Source: an uncultured Pelagibacteraceae bacterium (GTDB taxonomy: Bacteria > Pseudomonadota > Alphaproteobacteria > Pelagibacterales > Pelagibacteraceae). Taken from it: a stretch of 64,000 nt of DNA. The notes below the pieces were generated by a model. It was not told the DNA's origin. It searched no databases and saw only the letters and a program-made list of their open reading frames with translations. Below, piece after piece: positions 28,060 through 36,412 of this stretch; the first letter of the stretch is position 1, and the number at the start of each line of letters is the position of its first letter. The stretch lies in assembly GCA_902581795.1 (NCBI GenBank), contig CACHPL010000001.1:124001-188000 (forward strand), written 5' to 3'. The translations under genes and the position numbers were made by a program.

Positions 28060-29142
28060 ATGCAGAATAAACAAGCAATTCCATTTAATAAAGAAAATTT
28101 TAAGCAAATATTGTCTAAAGAATTTGCATGGGTGTTAATTGTTTCAATTCCAGGCGCCATTATTGCTGATTATTTTAGAATTCCTTTAGCTTGGTTTTTG
28201 GGACCTATGATAGTTATATCTTTAATATCTTTGGGCGGTGTAAAAACAAAAATGCCAAGGTTGGTTTTAAGTACCGTATTAATTTTTCTAGGACTCTATA
28301 TAGGAAACTATATTGATAAAAATTTATTTTCTCAAATTCATCATTGGTTATGGACTTCATTTATAATGCTTGGGTATATTATTGTCAGTGTTTTGATAGT
28401 TTCAAAATATCTTCAAAAATTTTCAGGTTACGAAAAAAAAACTTCAATATTTTCTGCTGCTCCCGGGGCTTTGGGACCTTTGTTAATTCTAGCGGAGGAT
28501 GAAAAATCGGATTTGAGTCAAGTTGCTACCTCACATCTGATTAGACTGATAATAATTATAACAGTTTTTCCTTTTGCTGTTGATAGCTTTTATAATATTG
28601 AAAGTGCCAAAATTACAGAAACCATTAATGAAGGCCAAAGTATTTTTGATTTACTTATTTTAATTTTTTTATCCATAATTTTAATAATTTTTTTTGATAA
28701 ATTAAAAATTCCTGCAGCATTACTTGCTGGAACATTAGTTGCTAGCGGATTTCTACAAATCTTTGAAATCGCTTCTTATGAATTGCCTGCAAATATAATT
28801 GACTATTGTTTATTAATACTTGGGTCATCCGTTGGTTGTAGGTTTGCTGACAAAACATTTAGAGAAATATCAAAAAATGCACTTCACAGTTTTGTAGCTA
28901 CTTTTATATTAGTTTTGCTTGGATTGATTGCGGCATATATAGCTAGCCTAGTTATTGATAAAAATTTCTTTACATTAATTTTATCCTATTGTCCTGGAGG
29001 AATCTATGAAGTAGCAGTAATAGCAATTTTTTTTGATCTAGACCCTGAATTTGTTTCTTTTCATCACATAATAAGATTGCTGCTTATTTTATTTATTGTT
29101 CCAATAATTTTAAAATTTATACAAAATAAAAAACCCATCTGA
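28060..29142 (+). CDS. AbrB-family membrane protein (AbrB duplication type)
   Basis: A 360-residue protein with about ten helices in two repeated halves. Typical features are IPLAWFLGPMIVISLI in the first half and the motifs AAPGALGPLLILAEDE and YCPGGIYEVAVIAIFFDLDPEFV, which match the family of AbrB/AidB-regulator-like membrane proteins often mislabelled ammonia monooxygenase. The function is unknown, possibly transport. Its ATG is only 5 bases from the start of the proC-like gene on the other strand and it has no clear ribosome site. Confidence 0.85.
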   Translation: MQNKQAIPFNKENFKQILSKEFAWVLIVSIPGAIIADYFRIPLAWFLGPMIVISLISLGGVKTKMPRLVLSTVLIFLGLYIGNYIDKNLFSQIHHWLWTSFIMLGYIIVSVLIVSKYLQKFSGYEKKTSIFSAAPGALGPLLILAEDEKSDLSQVATSHLIRLIIIITVFPFAVDSFYNIESAKITETINEGQSIFDLLILIFLSIILIIFFDKLKIPAALLAGTLVASGFLQIFEIASYELPANIIDYCLLILGSSVGCRFADKTFREISKNALHSFVATFILVLLGLIAAYIASLVIDKNFFTLILSYCPGGIYEVAVIAIFFDLDPEFVSFHHIIRLLLILFIVPIILKFIQNKKPI

Positions 29143-29159
29143 AATTAATCAGATGGGTT
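29132..29159 (-). terminator. Terminator between outer-membrane protein gene and abrB-like gene
   Basis: AACCCATCTGA (29132-29142) pairs perfectly with TCAGATGGGTT (29149-29159), six-base loop. On the minus strand it is followed by TTTTTTATTTT, so it ends the beta-barrel gene. It overlaps the abrB-like stop codon and may also act weakly on the plus strand. Confidence 0.88.
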
Positions 29160-29183
29160 AATTATTTTAAAATTTAATACTGG

Positions 29184-29828
29184 TTAGAAACCGTATGATA
29201 ACGTTAACGCAGTTACTTCAGCACCAAAGTTGATCTTTTGACCATTGTTTTGGTCTGAGTCAATTGAGTAATCTCCATAATCAGAGTAATACCATTGTGC
29301 TTTAAGTTTACCGAGTCTGTAACCTAAACCTACTTGATAACCTAATACGTTTACGTTTGGATATGTAGAAGTTTGTAACGTCTCACTTGTTATAATTTCA
29401 CCTGAGTGAATTCCACCAAGTAAGTATGCATTCGATCCAAATAATGGAACGTTTGTATAAATAGTTATTAAATCTTCTAACGTAGCAGATGCTGTTCTTG
29501 TACCATCGTCGTTTTCTGCAGCATCATCACCATCAGCATCAGTTCTTGATCCTGAACCTAAGTCAATATCCGTAGGAACGTAATCTATACCGATTGTAAA
29601 GCCATTGTCTGCAACAGCTTCGATATAAACAGATGCGCCTTCGAAAGTTTCCTCTATAGTTTTAGAAGTTACTTCGTTGTCTCCAGCGTTATCTTTTTCT
29701 CGCTCGCTACCACTTGTTTCATATTCACCAACTTGTAACGTTAAACCAATATCGATGTCAGACTTTGCTGGCAAACCAAACAAAGCAACTGCAAATATAG
29801 ATAAAAACGCTATAATTGATTTTTTCAT
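29184..29828 (-). CDS. Outer-membrane beta-barrel protein, uncharacterised
   Basis: A 214-residue protein with a signal peptide (MKKSIIAFLSIFAVALFGL, cleavage after AKS). The mature part shows alternating strands and ends in LTLSYGF, the aromatic C-terminus recognised by the barrel-assembly machinery. A very acidic, D/E/T-rich loop lies around residues 95-110, which could bind cations. The size fits an eight-strand OmpA/OmpW-like barrel. It is single-gene with its own terminator and a long structured leader. The ligand is unknown. Confidence 0.8.
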   Translation of the reverse strand: MKKSIIAFLSIFAVALFGLPAKSDIDIGLTLQVGEYETSGSEREKDNAGDNEVTSKTIEETFEGASVYIEAVADNGFTIGIDYVPTDIDLGSGSRTDADGDDAAENDDGTRTASATLEDLITIYTNVPLFGSNAYLLGGIHSGEIITSETLQTSTYPNVNVLGYQVGLGYRLGKLKAQWYYSDYGDYSIDSDQNNGQKINFGAEVTALTLSYGF

Positions 29829-29882
29829 AATCTTCCTTTTTTTAACTTAAATTTATATAAATTTACCCAAGATTCTTAACAG

Positions 29883-29926
29883 AACCCCCTTTTTTTGTCT
29901 CTAGTTTAAAGGGGTTTAAAATTATA
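29883..29926 (-). promoter_or_regulatory. -10 box and 5' leader hairpin of the outer-membrane protein gene
   Basis: A TATAAT lies on the minus strand at 29926-29921. About seven bases later AAACCCCTTT begins a stem with AAAGGGGGTT (one mismatch), loop of about 14 bases. The transcript would therefore start with a hairpin and have a leader of about 85 bases before the ATG at 29828. 5' hairpins stabilise ompA-type messengers in other bacteria. The -35 is poor (TTGTAT at a spacing of 21). Confidence 0.4.
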
Positions 29927-30018
29927 AAGAATCTGATAGTAGCATAAATACAACACTAAAAAGCTTGATTTTATTGGGTTTTTTGACCCTTAAATACTAA
30001 GGTCTAAAAATTTGTTTT

Positions 30019-30924
30019 TTACTGTGAAGAACTAAAAAATGCCCCTCTAATTCTTAATAATTCCCTACTTAGACTCACATCTCTTTTAAAAGGCTTTCTA
30101 CCGTGTAACCAAAAATAGTTATTTGAAAAAATGGTTGATCCCACTGGCAAAGGCAAGATTGCTTTATTTTTGCTCTCTTCCAAAGCATCTGAAAGTTGCT
30201 GTAAAAATAAACCTTGATCCATATTTTTTGGTTCAGGAAATTGGTCAATATATGAGATAACCGTAAATCCATTTTTGTCCTTAGAAAATACAGGATGTTC
30301 AACTTTATAATCAATATTTTTACTTTTTGGCGAACCCCATATAAAATTTTGTTTTCCCACAGGATTAGAACTGAGCTCTTTGCAGTGTTCCCAATCGTCT
30401 AAATGAAGAAGGGTGCTTTCTCCTCCTTTAACATTAATTTCCTCCATCTTTGTCATTAATAACCAATCTGTCTTTTCTTTAACAAACGTTCCATCGGTAT
30501 GAAGATCTAAATTTCTATATGCTTTTCTCAAATAAGAGTCGCTGGAATCCGAATGTTTAACGTGAAAACGGGCATAATATTTCCCTGTCATTGAATCAAA
30601 ATTGGGAATTCCAACTAAATAGGTTAATGCGGTTGATAATTTTACGAGAAAATCTTTATCAAATTTAGAGTTTTTAATATCTGGCTCTATTATAGCTGTA
30701 CCGGTATTTCTATCTTTCAAAGTAGTATTTAATACTTTACTTAGCTCGCCAGAAAATACATCATCAACACTTTTGGCTAATGAAAATCTTGAAAAAGGTT
30801 TATATTCTAAAGACTGAATAGTGTGTTTGTTAAAAGGAAAAATTAATTTATCTAATTCCTGTTCTTTTAATTTTATTAATTTAATTCTTTTAGATGTAGG
30901 ATGATTTGATGTTTCTACTTTCAT
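30019..30924 (-). CDS. glaH: CsiD/GlaH-type 2-oxoglutarate-dependent glutarate 2-hydroxylase
   Basis: A 301-residue protein that closely follows the CsiD pattern: YYARFHVKHSDSSDSYLRKAYR, LDLHTDGTF with the iron ligands H142 and D144, GGESTLLHLDDWE, SYIDQFPEPKN, and the distal ligand H274 in NYFWLHGRKPF with nearby arginines for 2-oxoglutarate. In E. coli this enzyme turns glutarate into L-2-hydroxyglutarate, part of lysine breakdown. It overlaps the upstream hydrolase gene by 4 bases and ends the liv-azl operon, so its substrate is probably what that importer brings in. No L-2-hydroxyglutarate oxidase (lhgO) is next to it. Confidence 0.88.
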   Translation of the reverse strand: MKVETSNHPTSKRIKLIKLKEQELDKLIFPFNKHTIQSLEYKPFSRFSLAKSVDDVFSGELSKVLNTTLKDRNTGTAIIEPDIKNSKFDKDFLVKLSTALTYLVGIPNFDSMTGKYYARFHVKHSDSSDSYLRKAYRNLDLHTDGTFVKEKTDWLLMTKMEEINVKGGESTLLHLDDWEHCKELSSNPVGKQNFIWGSPKSKNIDYKVEHPVFSKDKNGFTVISYIDQFPEPKNMDQGLFLQQLSDALEESKNKAILPLPVGSTIFSNNYFWLHGRKPFKRDVSLSRELLRIRGAFFSSSQ

Positions 30925-31850
30925 TTAATTCTCGACGCTATATAATCTAAAATTACAGGGTTGTAGTATTGAAAACAAAGTCCTACATCCATATCGTGGC
31001 CTTTTTTTACAGGTTCTGACCAGTCATCTCCTTTTCGAATGCATTTTTTTCCATTAATTTTAAAATTTTCAGATATTACTATTCTTTTCACACTTGGAAT
31101 ATCTTCCAACCAATCAGATAACAATCCTTCGTATTTATCCTTTGGATGTGTGAAAGCCAGTAAAGGAGCCTTTAGATTATTTTTAATTTCATCGTTCATT
31201 TTTTGTCTTAAATCATGAGGTCCCGGGTCTTTCTTTTTAAATTTAGCCATTGCTTTTTCAACGCCTACTTTTTTAACTTTAAATCTATGAGATAATTTTC
31301 CAAAACATGCTTGCATGTAAGATATACCACCACCTACTTTGTCTGGATGCCTAGTCATAAACAATAAAGTTGTTAACCCCCCGCAAGAATGTCCTGTAAT
31401 AAAAATCTGTTTCCTTGGAACACCTGTTTTTACAAATTTTTTTATTAGCTCTAAATTTAATTCTACCCTTTTATCTAACATATGTTTGCCTTTATAAAAT
31501 TTTGGTTTAGGTTTTAAGTTCCACCAATTTTTTTCTTGTGACATATCCCCCCTAAGGTGATCGCTGCAAAGATTGTAAACCATTATTTTTTTTCCATTAA
31601 CTTCTTGATCTATAAGGGAAGCATGATTCCTTAGCATAGATACCCACGAACAACCTGAGACAAAATCATTTTTATTTTGACCGTGATTGTAAATAACAAT
31701 GATTTTATTTTTGGGATCATTAATTTCAAAACCCTTGACTAATCTGACATTTTTGTCAATGAACCCACTGCTTTTTATTTTGTCTGCAGGCCCTGCGTAA
31801 AGTGGGGTAATCAAAATAGAAAAAATTACAGTCAATAATATTTTTTTCAT
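30921..31850 (-). CDS. Secreted alpha/beta hydrolase
   Basis: A 309-residue protein with a signal peptide (MKKILLTVIFSILITPLYAG). The nucleophile elbow GHSCGG has Ser155, and a C-terminal KKGHDMDVG may hold the catalytic histidine; IVIYNHGQNKND fits an oxyanion loop. This resembles dienelactone-hydrolase or esterase-like families. It overlaps azlD by 4 bases upstream and glaH by 4 downstream, so all are one translationally coupled unit. It might release a carboxylate from an ester or amide in the periplasm. The substrate is not known. Confidence 0.75.
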   Translation of the reverse strand: MKKILLTVIFSILITPLYAGPADKIKSSGFIDKNVRLVKGFEINDPKNKIIVIYNHGQNKNDFVSGCSWVSMLRNHASLIDQEVNGKKIMVYNLCSDHLRGDMSQEKNWWNLKPKPKFYKGKHMLDKRVELNLELIKKFVKTGVPRKQIFITGHSCGGLTTLLFMTRHPDKVGGGISYMQACFGKLSHRFKVKKVGVEKAMAKFKKKDPGPHDLRQKMNDEIKNNLKAPLLAFTHPKDKYEGLLSDWLEDIPSVKRIVISENFKINGKKCIRKGDDWSEPVKKGHDMDVGLCFQYYNPVILDYIASRIK

Positions 31851-32179
31851 ACGAATTTAATTAAAACTGTTAAAAGTATAGCAGATAACACTGTGGGATA
31901 GACGAGGTTTCTTTTTGCAATAAAAAATACGCCCACGCATAAAAAAACTACTATAAATCTAACTAAATTGTTTGCTTCTCCGAGGTCTCCTGCTGGAAAA
32001 ACTACAACTTTAGAAATTAATGCAGCCAAAGTTGAATAAGCTATGCAGTCAAATAATCTAAATATTTTAGAACTTTCATCAATTCTTTCTGAAAATAATA
32101 CTCCTAGTGATCTAGATAAATAAGTGGCGACAGAAGTAACCGCAATAACTAAAATAATATTTGAAGATAGATCAGTCAT
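31847..32179 (-). CDS. azlD: AzlD-family branched-chain amino acid export subunit
   Basis: A 110-residue protein with three to four helices and the AzlD-type VATYLSRSLGVLFSERIDES near the N-terminus. I use the ATG at 32179, which has GGGGAG five bases upstream, in place of a start further out at 32194. It overlaps azlC by 8 bases. With AzlC it forms an exporter for branched-chain amino acids and analogues. Confidence 0.85.
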   Translation of the reverse strand: MTDLSSNIILVIAVTSVATYLSRSLGVLFSERIDESSKIFRLFDCIAYSTLAALISKVVVFPAGDLGEANNLVRFIVVFLCVGVFFIAKRNLVYPTVLSAILLTVLIKFV

Positions 32180-32873
32180 TAAACTCCCCAGCAAAAAAAG
32201 CCATTATACCTGCCATGACTCCCCCATATAAAATACACCAATCAGGAGAGATCAAATAAAAAACTGGCCCAAGAATTGTTCCTAAAATCACTGAAGTGCC
32301 AATAGCTATATTTTTTATGGATCCTAGTAACATACAAAAAAAGTAAACAGGATTAACAATTGCAAGACCGATCATCATATCTTTGCTTAAATAATCAGAA
32401 ACTATAAAACCTAAAATAGTAGAAAAAATAGCAATGGACCAAGTAGCTGTCCCTATACCCATCCAAAAATCTATTCTATAATCTGCGTTAATAGTTCTGT
32501 AATCTTTTTTCATTATCAGCCAAGAAGAGACTGCGAGAAAATGGCAAGAGATATAATATTTCCATTTTGGTTGTTTTTTGCTTTTTAATAATGGAAACAT
32601 TGAAACTGCCATTGGAAATAAACGGGCATTTACCAACCAAACTCCAATAAAAATATTTACTAATGAGGCTCCAACTAAAAAAGACTCGGCCATTACTAGT
32701 TGCCCGGGTAATGCATAAGTAAAGAAAGTAGAAAAAAAACTTTGTTGAAAATTAAAACCAATATTTTTTAAAAGCGCACCTATTGCTAAAAAACTACAGC
32801 CTAACGCAATCGCTGGGCTATCTACTGATCGAACAGAATAAAGACCTTTTAAGAAAAATCCTGATCTTACCAT
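32172..32873 (-). CDS. azlC: AzlC-family branched-chain amino acid export protein
   Basis: A 233-residue membrane protein with the AzlC pattern: PAIALGCSFLAIGALLKNIGF, TYALPGQLVMAE, and an asparagine-rich VNARLFPMAVSMFPLLK. It begins on the last base of the livF stop codon, coupling the exporter with the importer upstream. AzlCD export may relieve overflow of the amino acid imported by the same operon, an inference from position. Confidence 0.87.
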   Translation of the reverse strand: MVRSGFFLKGLYSVRSVDSPAIALGCSFLAIGALLKNIGFNFQQSFFSTFFTYALPGQLVMAESFLVGASLVNIFIGVWLVNARLFPMAVSMFPLLKSKKQPKWKYYISCHFLAVSSWLIMKKDYRTINADYRIDFWMGIGTATWSIAIFSTILGFIVSDYLSKDMMIGLAIVNPVYFFCMLLGSIKNIAIGTSVILGTILGPVFYLISPDWCILYGGVMAGIMAFFAGEFND

Positions 32874-33658
32874 TACCCGCCAAGAAATAATCTTCCAACA
32901 TCAGGATTTTTTAAGAGATCATTTCCTTTTCCAACAATCGCGGTCTGGCCAGAAACTAGTACATAACCGATATCTGCAAACTCTAAACCTTTCTTAGCAT
33001 TTTGCTCAACCATGATAATGGTTTTCTTTTCATTTTTTTGAAGATCATCTAAAATTTCAAAAACCATCTCAATATATCTTGGTTCTAATCCTATAGATGG
33101 TTCGTCTACTAAAAGTATTGATGGACGCATCACTAAAGCTCTTGAAATTTCAAGAAGTCTTCTTTCTCCGCCTGACAAAACTTTTGCAGGTTGACTTCGT
33201 CTTTTATTTAATCTTTCGTACTTCTCTAAAACTCTTTTAGCTTCAGTATAAGACTCTTCTGTTTTATCTTTGATGTAGCCACCCATTAATAAATTTTCTT
33301 CAACTGTCATATCTGGAAATACTGAATTGTCTTGTAATATGTAAGCAATCCCACAGGTTTTTAATTTTTGGGCAGGTGTAAGTTTAGTAATCTCTTTTCC
33401 ATCAATTTCAATTTTTCCTGAAAAAATATTTGTAAAACCATAAATAGAGTGAAGTATTGTAGATTTTCCTGCACCATTTGGCCCTATTAGACACAACGAC
33501 TGAGCTTTATCTACTAATAAATCAAAGTTATGAAGTATTTCCATTTTACCATAACCAGCATTTAAGTTTTTAATTTGTAAATGTAAGTTGGATCCAGAAA
33601 GTTTTTGTAGATCTTTAATATCTGGTGCTTTCCCTAATACTTCGTATTCATTTGCCAT
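32873..33658 (-). CDS. livF: ABC transporter ATP-binding protein, LivF type (second set)
   Basis: A 261-residue ATPase with an N-terminal extension of about 25 residues over usual LivF. Walker A is GPNGAGKSTILHSIYG, the signature is LSGGERRLLEISRAL, Walker B is ILLVDEPSIGLEP and the late segment is IIMVEQNAKKG. It shares one base with livG upstream and one with azlC downstream. Confidence 0.94.
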   Translation of the reverse strand: MANEYEVLGKAPDIKDLQKLSGSNLHLQIKNLNAGYGKMEILHNFDLLVDKAQSLCLIGPNGAGKSTILHSIYGFTNIFSGKIEIDGKEITKLTPAQKLKTCGIAYILQDNSVFPDMTVEENLLMGGYIKDKTEESYTEAKRVLEKYERLNKRRSQPAKVLSGGERRLLEISRALVMRPSILLVDEPSIGLEPRYIEMVFEILDDLQKNEKKTIIMVEQNAKKGLEFADIGYVLVSGQTAIVGKGNDLLKNPDVGRLFLGG

Positions 33659-34392
33659 TATTGTGCTCCTAAATAAGCATCAACAACTCGCTTATCATTT
33701 TTAATTTGATCTGGTGAGCCTTCCGCTAAAAGTTTTCCATGAGCTAAACAAAAAATACTTTGAGCTAAACTCATTATAACTTTCATATTATGCTCTATTA
33801 CTAACAGTGTAATTCCATAATCTTTATTAACCTTTATAAGTCTATCTATAATTCCATTTATTAAGGTTGGATTAATACCTGCTGTAGGTTCATCTAATAA
33901 TAGCATTTTAGGTTCATTCATTAACGCCATTGCTAATTCTAAAAGTTTTTGCTGGCCAAATGATAAATCTCCTCCTCTTAAATTTCTTTTTTGATAGAGT
34001 CCTACAAAGTTTAAAAGATTTTCTGCTTTTTCAGTAAGTTCAGGAGGTATTTTTGCAAATATAAAGCCTGAGTCACTAGCTTTATGGCTAATTAACATAT
34101 TTTCTACGCAATTAAGTTTAGAATAAATTCTTGTTTGCTGAAATGTTCTTAATAATCCCAGTTTAGCTACTGTAGGGACAGGCATTTCTGAAACCTCGGT
34201 ATTATTAAAAACGATAGAACCCTGATCAATTGGATGAGTTCCAACGATTGAATTAAATAACGTTGTTTTGCCAGAACCATTTGGTCCGATTAAACCAACT
34301 ATTGATCCTTGCTCCACAGAAACAGAGATATCTACATTGGCTTTCACACCTCCAAAAGATTTGCTTACATTTTTTACTTCTAAAAGACTCAT
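33658..34392 (-). CDS. livG: ABC transporter ATP-binding protein, LivG type (second set)
   Basis: A 244-residue ATPase with Walker A GPNGSGKTTLFNSIVG, LLRTFQQTRIYSKLNCVENM, signature region DLSFGQQKLLELAMAL, Walker B MLLLDEPTAGINP and LLVIEHNMKVIM. It overlaps livM by 4 bases and livF by 1, a fully coupled operon. Confidence 0.94.
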   Translation of the reverse strand: MSLLEVKNVSKSFGGVKANVDISVSVEQGSIVGLIGPNGSGKTTLFNSIVGTHPIDQGSIVFNNTEVSEMPVPTVAKLGLLRTFQQTRIYSKLNCVENMLISHKASDSGFIFAKIPPELTEKAENLLNFVGLYQKRNLRGGDLSFGQQKLLELAMALMNEPKMLLLDEPTAGINPTLINGIIDRLIKVNKDYGITLLVIEHNMKVIMSLAQSIFCLAHGKLLAEGSPDQIKNDKRVVDAYLGAQ

Positions 34393-35453
34393 TTTAATTC
34401 CACCTGTGATTTACGATCTTTTTCATCTATAACTTCTCCAAATCTTTCGGGATATTTTTCTCTTAACCAGCCCATTAATCCCTCTGGGAAATAAATTACA
34501 ATTACTACAATCAAAACTCCTAAAGCAACATATTGCCAACCTAATATAAAAGTCCAAAGACCTTCTTTAAAGAAATGGAATAAAGTTGCACCAATAATTG
34601 GTCCCCACAAAGTTCCTTTTCCACCAAGTATTGCCATTAAGACCATAAATACCCCCATCTCTCTTCCATCAAATGCAACATCTGTGGAATCTATATATCC
34701 AATTAATCCACCCATAATTCCACCGGCAAGACCACAGAAAAATGCAGATACCATCCAACCAACAATTTTATATTTCATTGTCTGAATACCCATTGCTTCT
34801 GCTTTATCTTCGTTATCTCTTATCGCATTGAGTATTAATCTAAATCTGGAACCGTAAATATATTTTACAAAAACAAATGCTAGAACTAATACAAAAAAAC
34901 TTAAAAAATAAAAAAACTTTCCTCTGGCTTCAACGTCAACTATTTCTGCAGGAAAAGGTGGTGTGGTAAAGCCTTGGCCAGCTCCAATTATTTCTATACC
35001 TCCGGCAATTTCACCTGCCGCAATCCCTAAACCTAAAGTACAAATAGCGAAATAGTGACCTCTCAAACCTAAAATAGCATAACCTATAGCGCCTGCGACT
35101 AATGCTGGAATAATTGCTGAAACTAATAACCCTACGCCTATTCCCTGAAAATATTGCGCTGTAGTATGAACGAAAGTTTTTTCTCCACCGCTTTCTGTCC
35201 ATTCTGCTAATGGAAAAAACATGCCTACTTGAACTGATGCAGTTAGGTACATCCCAAGGCCGTAGAAAAGGATATTTCCAAAACTGTTGTAACCCATTTC
35301 TCCACCTTGTAAATTCCAAGTCATCGCCAGAACAATCAAGACACAAAGATATGTAAGCTGAACTTTAAAAGCAGAAAATAAATAGGGCGCTGCTAAACCT
35401 AAAATAATGAGGCCAGAATATAATATTAAATCTTTTTGTTTTACTTTTTCCAT
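34389..35453 (-). CDS. livM: ABC transporter permease, LivM type (second set)
   Basis: A 354-residue permease with about ten helices. Core motifs are WNLQGGEMGYNSFGNILFYGLGMY, LRGHYFAICTLGLGIAAGE, and the cytoplasmic loop FRLILNAIRDNEDKAEAMGI. It starts right after the livH stop. It differs clearly in sequence from the first-set LivM, so this is a different importer and not a copy. Confidence 0.93.
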   Translation of the reverse strand: MEKVKQKDLILYSGLIILGLAAPYLFSAFKVQLTYLCVLIVLAMTWNLQGGEMGYNSFGNILFYGLGMYLTASVQVGMFFPLAEWTESGGEKTFVHTTAQYFQGIGVGLLVSAIIPALVAGAIGYAILGLRGHYFAICTLGLGIAAGEIAGGIEIIGAGQGFTTPPFPAEIVDVEARGKFFYFLSFFVLVLAFVFVKYIYGSRFRLILNAIRDNEDKAEAMGIQTMKYKIVGWMVSAFFCGLAGGIMGGLIGYIDSTDVAFDGREMGVFMVLMAILGGKGTLWGPIIGATLFHFFKEGLWTFILGWQYVALGVLIVVIVIYFPEGLMGWLREKYPERFGEVIDEKDRKSQVELK

Positions 35454-36347
35454 TTATTTTAAATATTCCCTTTTCTTTGAAAGTTTAAATCTTCTGTAAA
35501 CTAGTATGAAAACTAGTAACATAAATACCGCACCAATTCTAAATTCTGTTCCTAAAATATAATCTGCAAACTCTTCGAATAATCCTAATCCCATTCCAGA
35601 AATTGCTACCGCTGGTAAATTACCAAGACCTGCCACAATAACTATCATGAAAGATCTAACTGTATAAGGAAGTCCTACATACGGATGAAGGGTAAGAGTA
35701 ATTGAAATAAGAGCTCCCGCAATCCCACATAACGCAGCATTAATGCCAAAAGTTGCAGCATAAACTTTTTCAGTATCTACACCAAGAATTTTTGCAGCTC
35801 TAGCATTTTGCGCTGTAGCTCTTATAGCTCGTCCAAGTCTAGATTTTTTCATGTAAACAACTAAAGCTATTGCATACACAAGGCTTATAAATGCAGAGAA
35901 TATTTTTGAATTTGGTAGAGTAACTGAATTATCAAATAACATTGTTGTTCCATATTCAGACTGTGCAACAACTACATCTGCACCAAAAATAAAATTCATT
36001 AATTGTTGAAATACAATTGCGATACCGAAAGTTGCTAAAATTGAAATAAATAAGTCTCGGTCCACAACTTTGTTAATTACTAATTTATAAAGTGCCCAGC
36101 CAACAAAATACATTATAATTGGAGAAACAATAACTCCCCAAGCTGGATGAATCCCAGCAAGATACATGGTGTATGCAATATAACCTCCGAGTATTACTAA
36201 GTCACCTTGTGCAATATTGATTATATTCATTACTCCCCACTGAAGGGCCATTCCGTAAGCGATTAGTGCAAATAAAATTCCCAATAGAATTCCATCCAAT
36301 GAAGCTTGGACCATTAACATTGGAGCTTTAAAAATCAAAAAATCCAT
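35454..36347 (-). CDS. livH: ABC transporter permease, LivH type (second set)
   Basis: A 297-residue permease with LivH motifs LDGILLGILFALIAYGMAL, VMNIINIAQGDLVILGGY and the loop LGRAIRATAQNARAAKILGVD. It is separated from the binding-protein gene by 65 bases holding a strong terminator-like hairpin, so it is expressed by partial read-through or from a promoter in between. Confidence 0.93.
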   Translation of the reverse strand: MDFLIFKAPMLMVQASLDGILLGILFALIAYGMALQWGVMNIINIAQGDLVILGGYIAYTMYLAGIHPAWGVIVSPIIMYFVGWALYKLVINKVVDRDLFISILATFGIAIVFQQLMNFIFGADVVVAQSEYGTTMLFDNSVTLPNSKIFSAFISLVYAIALVVYMKKSRLGRAIRATAQNARAAKILGVDTEKVYAATFGINAALCGIAGALISITLTLHPYVGLPYTVRSFMIVIVAGLGNLPAVAISGMGLGLFEEFADYILGTEFRIGAVFMLLVFILVYRRFKLSKKREYLK

Positions 36348-36358
36348 AAAAAACCTTT

Positions 36359-36392
36359 AAAAAAAATGCCCCCTAAATTTTAGGGGGCATTT
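36359..36392 (-). terminator. Terminator-like hairpin after the second binding-protein gene
   Basis: On the minus strand AAATGCCCCCTAAA (36392-36379) pairs with TTTAGGGGGCATTT (36377-36364), then eight T follow (36366-36359). It is a strong intrinsic terminator 21 bases after the binding-protein stop and just before livH. Because the permease genes lie beyond it on the same strand, it probably lets only a fraction of transcripts through. Confidence 0.92.
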
Positions 36393-36412
36393 AATAATAT
36401 ACTTAAAAAGTA

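Noticed and set aside
29980-30005. GGGT-ACCC hairpin after glaH as a terminator
   Set aside because: The stem has only four pairs and is not followed by a T-run on the minus strand. It was too weak to list as a feature.
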